Source: UBA4085 sp964556755 (lineage in GTDB: Bacteria; Acidobacteriota; Aminicenantia; Aminicenantales; UBA4085). From it: DNA of 64,000 bases. The notes beneath the pieces were generated by a model. It was not told where the DNA came from. It saw only the letters and a list, made by a program, of their open reading frames with translations, and searched no databases. Made by a program: the position numbers and the translations under genes. Location: assembly GCA_964556755.1 (NCBI GenBank), contig CAZKXI010000013.1, positions 13,197 through 77,196 on the forward strand, in the 5' to 3' direction. Below are positions 59,770 through 64,000 of this stretch, piece after piece (the first letter of the stretch is position 1; each line of letters starts with the position of its first letter).

Positions 59770-59798
59770 ACTATAGGGCCCGCGGACGGGCCTGTCAA
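59770..59798 (-). promoter_or_regulatory. Consensus-like sigma-70 promoter for the amidohydrolase gene
   Basis: On the minus strand a perfect TTGACA (59798-59793) and TATAGT (59775-59770) are 17 bp apart, about 47 bases before the start codon. It is back to back with the GHMP kinase promoter region. Confidence 0.65.
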
Positions 59799-59850
59799 CG
59801 CGGCCCGGCCAAGCCCGCCCGGCCCGGGTCACGGGCCCTGTCGCCGCGCC

Positions 59851-59881
59851 TTGACGGAGGCCCCGGAAAGGTCCATATATA
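59851..59881 (+). promoter_or_regulatory. Possible promoter for the GHMP kinase gene, giving a leaderless transcript
   Basis: TTGACG (59851-59856) and an ATATATA tract (59875-59881) have a 17-19 bp spacing depending on register. The kinase ATG follows the tract by five bases, with no Shine-Dalgarno, so the mRNA would begin at or very near the start codon. Confidence 0.45.
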
Positions 59882-59886
59882 GGGCC

Positions 59887-60963
59887 ATGTCCCCCTCCCC
59901 GCTCCGCGTCTCCTCCCCCGGTCGCGTCTGCCTGCTCGGCGAACACCAGGATTACTTCGGTCTGGCCATCCTGGCCGCGGCCATCGACCTGCGGATCACC
60001 ATCGCCGGGACGCCGCGGGCCGACGGCCGGATCGTCATCGACATGCCCGACATGGGCCAGCGGGAGGAGCTGTCCCCCGAGGCCGAGCTGCCCTACGCCT
60101 CCCGGCGCGACTACCTCCGAAGCGCCGTCAACATCCACCGCCGGGCCGGCCTCGGCTTGGGCGGCTGGGATTGCCGCGTCACCAGCACCATCCCGATCAA
60201 CGCCGGCACGTCCAGCTCCTCGGCCATGGTCGTGGCTTGGAACAAGTTTCTGCTGGAGGCGGCCGGCGACCCCCGGGCCTCGGACCCGCGCGAGCTGGCC
60301 GAGCTGGGCTTCGCCACCGAGGTCGCCGAGTTCCAGGAGCCGGGCGGGCGGATGGACCACTACGCCTCCGCCTACGGCGGCGTCGTCTGGATCCGCTTCG
60401 ATGAGCCGATGCGCTTCGACAGCCTCCGGAACCCGCTGGGAACCTTCGTCCTGGCCAATTCCCTGCAGAAGAAGGACACCACCGGGATGCTGGGCTTCAT
60501 CAAGAGCCGCGTCCTGGCCGGAGCGGCCTCCGTCGCCGGCCGCATGCCCGGCTTCGATCTCAAGGCGCCCCTGACCGAGGAGGTCCGGGCCGCCATCGCA
60601 GGCCTTCCGCCCGACGAGGGCCGCCTCCTGCTGGGGACGCTGCTGACGCGGGACCTGACCCGCGAAGGGGCGGCCCTGTTCCAGGCGCCGTCCTTCGACC
60701 ACGGCCGCTTCGGGGCCATGCTGACCGCCCAGCACGCCATCCTCCGCGACCACCTCCGCATCTCGACCGACCGCATCGAGGCCCTCATCGCGGCCGCCCT
60801 TGACGCCGGGGCGCTGGGTGCTAAAATAAACGGCTCCGGCGGCGGCGGGTGCATGTTCGCCTACGCGCCCGTCCGACCCGATCGCGTCGCCGCGGCGGTG
60901 GCCGAGGCCGGGGGGCAGGCCTTCGTCGTCCGCGTGGACGAAGGGGCCCGTCGCGAATCCTGA
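59887..60963 (+). CDS. GHMP kinase, galactokinase-like
   Basis: A 358-residue sugar kinase. Motif 1 is PGRVCLLGEHQDYFG; the ATP loop is INAGTSSSSAMVVAW; the catalytic Asp is in GRMDHYASAYGG; motif 3 is GAKINGSGGGGCMFAY. It resembles galactokinase but is shorter than the usual about 390 residues, and the second motif has HQDY for HTDY. Heptose or another sugar could be the substrate. I use ATG 59887, not the in-frame TTG at 59851, which lies in the -35 region. efp follows at 13 bp. Confidence 0.85.
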   Translation: MSPSPLRVSSPGRVCLLGEHQDYFGLAILAAAIDLRITIAGTPRADGRIVIDMPDMGQREELSPEAELPYASRRDYLRSAVNIHRRAGLGLGGWDCRVTSTIPINAGTSSSSAMVVAWNKFLLEAAGDPRASDPRELAELGFATEVAEFQEPGGRMDHYASAYGGVVWIRFDEPMRFDSLRNPLGTFVLANSLQKKDTTGMLGFIKSRVLAGAASVAGRMPGFDLKAPLTEEVRAAIAGLPPDEGRLLLGTLLTRDLTREGAALFQAPSFDHGRFGAMLTAQHAILRDHLRISTDRIEALIAAALDAGALGAKINGSGGGGCMFAYAPVRPDRVAAAVAEAGGQAFVVRVDEGARRES

Positions 60964-60976
60964 ATCCGGAGTCCCC

Positions 60977-61540
60977 ATGATCGACGCCACCCAGATCCGC
61001 AAGAACATGATCCTGAAGATGGACGACGGCCAGCTCTGGCGGGTCGTCGACATGCAGCTCATCACCCCCGGCCGCTGGAAGGCCATGGTCCAGACCAAGC
61101 TCCGCAGCCTGCGGGACAACTCCGTCAAGGACCACCGCTTCCGCTCGGTCGACCGGGTCGAGCAGATCCACTTGGACGACGTGGAGATGGAGTTCCTCTA
61201 CCAGAGCGGCGACGAGTACGTCTTCATGAACCACCAGACCTACGACCAGGTCCAGCTGTCGGCCGAGGCCATCGGCGACTCGGTCAGCTATCTCGTGCCC
61301 AACGTCATCTTCACCATCGAGATGTACGAGGGCCGGCCGATCAACGTCATCCCGCCCACCTTCATGGAGATGACCGTCCGGTCGACCGAGCTGTCCATGA
61401 AGGGGGCCACGGCGGCCGCGTCCTACAAGCCGGCCGTGATGGAGACGGGGCTGGTGGTCAACGTGCCGCCCTTCGTCAACGAGGGCGACCGCATCCGCAT
61501 CGACACCCGCGAGGACAAGTATCTCGAGCGGGCCAAGTGA
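60977..61540 (+). CDS. efp: Elongation factor P with atypical tip loop
   Basis: A 187-residue, three-domain EF-P of normal length. It binds ribosomes stalled on polyproline and stimulates peptide bond formation. The central (about 68-130) and C-terminal domains, with YEGRPINVIPPTFMEM and GDRIRIDTREDKYLERAK, are canonical. The tip loop of domain I, usually PGKGxA with a modified Lys, reads PGRWKA (Arg33). Arg there recalls the rhamnosylated type, but the following Trp-Lys is unlike the usual Gly. No EarP, EpmA or YmfI gene is in view. GGAG precedes the ATG. Confidence 0.93.
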   Translation: MIDATQIRKNMILKMDDGQLWRVVDMQLITPGRWKAMVQTKLRSLRDNSVKDHRFRSVDRVEQIHLDDVEMEFLYQSGDEYVFMNHQTYDQVQLSAEAIGDSVSYLVPNVIFTIEMYEGRPINVIPPTFMEMTVRSTELSMKGATAAASYKPAVMETGLVVNVPPFVNEGDRIRIDTREDKYLERAK

Positions 61541-61546
61541 GACGGC

Positions 61547-63739
61547 TCAGAAAGTCGTCTTGAACGAGGCCGTGTTCCCGGCCGCGTCGCGGACCAGAAT
61601 CGTCAGAAGGCCGTCGGCTCCGGCCGGAAGCGGGATCTTCAGCCGGAACGTCTCCGAGCGGCCGTCGCAGATGCCGTCCTCCGGGACGACCAGCCGCCAG
61701 TCATCCGGGCGCACCAGGAGCCGCACCTCGCGCACGGCCGAGAAGCGATCGACGACCGTGAAAGCCGCCTCCAGCGCCCCGCCCGCCTTCTGGACCTTGA
61801 GATCCCGGACCTCGGGCGCGGCGTTGTCGACCAGGAAGGACGGGCTCGTCCTCTCGCCGCTGAGGGCCGAATCGGCCGGGTTGGAGGGCAGGTCCGAGGC
61901 CTGGACTTTGAGGCGGTAGATCCCGTCGGGCAGGGCCGTCGTGGCGAAGGCGTAGAGGCTCTCCGTCCAGCGGTCCTCGATCTGCCGCCAGGCCGCGTCC
62001 CCCTCGGCCTGGATCCAGACCGAATAGGACAGGGCGTCGGCGTTCTCGTCCTCGGCCTCCCAGACGGCCGTCTGGTAGCCCCGTCTCTCGACCTTCTTAG
62101 CCAGGGCGAGCTTCATCTCGTCCCTTCGGCCCGAGGCGGGCTCGGGCGTGCGCCGCTCCAAGCCCCAGATGGCTTCGTCCGTGTCGATGGGCTTGAGATA
62201 GACTTGGTGGGCCGGCAGGAGGTCCAGCTTGCGGACGACAGGCGGCGCATTCATCGTCAGGTAGGCCGCGGTCAGGCGGCGCAGGCGCGGGGCGGCGCCG
62301 CCGGATCCGGTCTTCAGCAGGGCCCGCAGCTGGAGGTAGCGGCCACGCGGACTGAGCAGGGCCTCGCCCTCGGCCCGGCCGTAGGGCGGAGACCAGTCGG
62401 ACCAGGAAGCCCCGGGATCGGAGCTGTTGCCGCTGCGACTTTGGATCTGCAGGGCCGCGCCCGGCGGCACGACCGCCTCCCACTCGATCCGGCCCCAGGC
62501 CGCCGTCAGGCGGGCGTCGAAGACCGGACCGAGGTACTCCCCTTCCGGACGCGGCTCGGGCGACAGGGCGGAGAGGCGGGGCGGATTGTTGGCCAGGAGA
62601 TGAATCTTGCCCCCGACCGGGATCAAGCCGTAGATCTGCTCGGAATCCTCCTGGAGGAGGAGCGAGGCCCGATCCTCGCCGTCGAGCTCATAGAGGCGCC
62701 CCTTGGGCCCCGTGCCGACGGCCAGCTTGCGCGCCGCCTCGTCCCAGCGCAGGGCATAGACCATCTCGTCGGGCAGGGACAGGATGCGGCGGACCGATCC
62801 GTCGGCGGAGATTCGAAACACCGCGCCCGGCTCGCCCGGGGCGGCCGACGCGGGCGACGGCCGCGCCCCCGAGCCCGCGAGGGCCGAGGCGGCGGCGGGG
62901 ACCGGAGCGGCCGCGGCGGCCGAGACCGTGACGACGACCTCGGCGGCGGCCGCCGCGACAGCGGGCTCGGGCTCGTCCTTGCGGCCCTTCACCGTCCCGC
63001 CCGCTCCGGCCAGGATGTCGCCCCGCGAGGTGACGGCCAGAGCCCGGACTTCCTCGAAGGCGGTCTCGTAGAGGATCTGGCCGCGGCCGCCCGAGCCGAT
63101 GCGGTAGACGGCGCCCGGGCCGCCGCTGCCCGCGATGAGGCCGCCGGCGTTGTCGCGTCCCAAGCAGAGGATATGGTTCTCGGCCGACTTGAAGACCATC
63201 CGCCCCTGGCCCTCCGAGGCGATCTCATAGATGCCGCCGGCCTCGCCGACGGCGGCCAGGAGGTTCCCGTTGGCTTCGAAGGCCAGGTCCCAGATGTACT
63301 TCTCGGCCGGGTTGAAGAACTCGGCTCCCTTGTCCTTCTCCGTGATCTTGTAGATCTTGCCCTGCGGCGAGGTCCCGGCGAAGAGGACGCCCTTGGGGTC
63401 CAGGATCAGGGCCGTGACGTCCATCTCGGCCGTCTGGAAGTAGAGCTCGACCTTGCCGTCCTTGCCGCGGCGGAAGACCTTTCCCCCGTGACCCGTTCCG
63501 ATGTACGCGGCCCCGTCCGGGGCGGGGCAATAGGCCAGATAGAACTCCTCGGCCGGCCCCTCGATCCGGTCGGCCCGGGGGGCCAGGGTCATCACCCCCT
63601 CGCCCGAGAGCGACACGCCGCCGGCCTTGCCGCGCAGCCACTCCTCGTAGCTCCGCAAGGTCCAGCTCTGGGGGGCCACGGCGTAGGCCAAGGCCCAAGC
63701 CGCGGCCGCTATCATCGATGCCGCCAGGATCTTCTTCAT
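61547..63739 (-). CDS. Exported beta-propeller protein with C-terminal Ig-like region
   Basis: A 730-residue exported protein. I use the ATG at 63739, seven bases after AAGGAG; an ATG at 63745 is too close to it. Residues about 60-390 show repeated short blades (GTGHGGKVFRRGKDGKVE, AGTSPQGKIYKITEKDKG, GSGGPGAVYRIGSGGRG), a six- or seven-blade propeller. One blade is interrupted at about 245-300 by an Ala/Pro/Val-rich linker. Residues about 400-730 hold beta-sandwich and Ig-like regions (DGIYRLKVQASDLPSN, LLTILVRDAAGNTASFKTTF). No enzyme motif is visible; binding or sensing is likely. Confidence 0.78.
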   Translation of the reverse strand: MKKILAASMIAAAAWALAYAVAPQSWTLRSYEEWLRGKAGGVSLSGEGVMTLAPRADRIEGPAEEFYLAYCPAPDGAAYIGTGHGGKVFRRGKDGKVELYFQTAEMDVTALILDPKGVLFAGTSPQGKIYKITEKDKGAEFFNPAEKYIWDLAFEANGNLLAAVGEAGGIYEIASEGQGRMVFKSAENHILCLGRDNAGGLIAGSGGPGAVYRIGSGGRGQILYETAFEEVRALAVTSRGDILAGAGGTVKGRKDEPEPAVAAAAAEVVVTVSAAAAAPVPAAASALAGSGARPSPASAAPGEPGAVFRISADGSVRRILSLPDEMVYALRWDEAARKLAVGTGPKGRLYELDGEDRASLLLQEDSEQIYGLIPVGGKIHLLANNPPRLSALSPEPRPEGEYLGPVFDARLTAAWGRIEWEAVVPPGAALQIQSRSGNSSDPGASWSDWSPPYGRAEGEALLSPRGRYLQLRALLKTGSGGAAPRLRRLTAAYLTMNAPPVVRKLDLLPAHQVYLKPIDTDEAIWGLERRTPEPASGRRDEMKLALAKKVERRGYQTAVWEAEDENADALSYSVWIQAEGDAAWRQIEDRWTESLYAFATTALPDGIYRLKVQASDLPSNPADSALSGERTSPSFLVDNAAPEVRDLKVQKAGGALEAAFTVVDRFSAVREVRLLVRPDDWRLVVPEDGICDGRSETFRLKIPLPAGADGLLTILVRDAAGNTASFKTTF

Positions 63740-63773
63740 CGTCATGCTCCTTGCCGGAAGCCGTCCGGCGCCG

Positions 63774-64000
63774 TCACTTGCGGATCCTGACCGGCACGGA
63801 AGCCGATCCGCTGAAGACGAAGGGGACGGGAATCTGGTACTCGGTCAGGGTCGAAAGCGACATCTCGGTCGGCGCCGAGGCCGCCGAGCGGGGCGAGGTG
63901 AACATGGCCTTCATCCCGGGCGGCAGGTTCGGCATCTCCTCTCCACGCAGGAAGAGGCCCGGCTTGCCGGTCAGGATCTTGAAGTAGATCCGGTGGCTCT
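63774..64000 (-). CDS. Unidentified protein, C-terminal part only
   Basis: An open frame enters from the right edge and ends at TGA (63774-63776), giving the last 75 residues. It includes FKILTGKPGLFLRGEE, MPNLPPGMKAMFTSPRS, TLTEYQIPVPFVFSG and a basic end VPVRIRK. I do not recognise it. The extended, strand-like composition suggests a secreted or envelope beta-rich domain. It lies 34 bp upstream of the beta-propeller gene on the same strand, so the two may be co-transcribed. Confidence 0.7.
   Translation of the reverse strand, partial: SHRIYFKILTGKPGLFLRGEEMPNLPPGMKAMFTSPRSAASAPTEMSLSTLTEYQIPVPFVFSGSASVPVRIRK

Overview
The window is GC-rich (roughly two thirds G+C), gene-dense, bacterial chromosomal DNA. 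It encodes a diderm envelope: LpxA, LpxI, FabZ, Skp, BamA, LolD/LolC-type proteins, several outer-membrane beta-barrels and lipoproteins. Amino-acid and peptide use looks prominent: an M24 and an M28 peptidase, epimerase-type threonine dehydrogenase, 2-amino-3-ketobutyrate CoA ligase, acetyl-CoA synthetases and an acetate transporter. Soluble NuoEFG-like and NfnAB-like redox subunits are also present. By recall this mix fits an Acidobacteriota-like lineage such as Candidatus Aminicenantes, but no search was possible. I saw no rRNA, tRNA, CRISPR array, transposase, phage gene or integrase, so this reads as core genome. No gene-free gap exceeds 300 bases.

Layout. 1-5.8 kb: a truncated M24 peptidase, then a minus-strand run of a degenerate beta-lactamase-fold lipoprotein, an alpha/beta hydrolase, a CDP-alcohol phosphatidyltransferase, a cytidylyltransferase-like enzyme and an SDR. 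5.8-13.3 kb: threonine dehydrogenase, an outer-membrane protein, an M28 aminopeptidase, a DUF1028 protein, spermidine synthase and a large SpoIID protein. 13.4-21.4 kb: an acetyl-unit region with acs, a free-standing acyl carrier protein, kbl and satP behind a near-consensus promoter, then a porin-like barrel and an ADP-forming acyl-CoA synthetase fused to a GNAT domain. 21.4-27.8 kb: an adenylate-kinase-like protein, an ABC importer core, a FakA-FakB fusion, MscL and a sigma-54 activator.

27.9-38.3 kb is one long minus-strand envelope and translation operon: ribH-nusB-lysS-lolC-lolD-bamA-skp-fabZ-lpxA-lpxI-Gfo/Idh oxidoreductase. 38.4-40.8 kb is a Lon-type AAA protease. It is followed by a 167-bp structured intergenic element (40841-41007) with terminal inverted repeats and several perfect internal hairpins. 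41.1-47.8 kb: a minus-strand operon of OmpW-like barrel, RluB-type pseudouridine synthase, a large membrane protein with a discoidin-like C-terminus and a secreted glycoside-hydrolase-like protein. 47.9-51.0 kb: AlaX-type editing protein, DUF401 transporter and RNase HIII.

51.0-58.0 kb is a tightly coupled nuoE-nuoF-nuoG-nfnA-nfnB gene set that looks like a composite electron-bifurcating or transhydrogenase complex. 58.0-64 kb: an amidohydrolase lipoprotein, a GHMP kinase, elongation factor P with an unusual tip loop, a secreted beta-propeller protein and the 3' part of one more gene.

The most interesting points are the 167-bp element, whose closing-stem mismatches all become G-U wobbles on the minus strand, and the five-subunit redox operon. 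Next are the acs-acp-kbl arrangement and the EF-P tip PGRWKA. Biochemical roles are inferred from visible motifs and remembered family features; none has been checked against a database.
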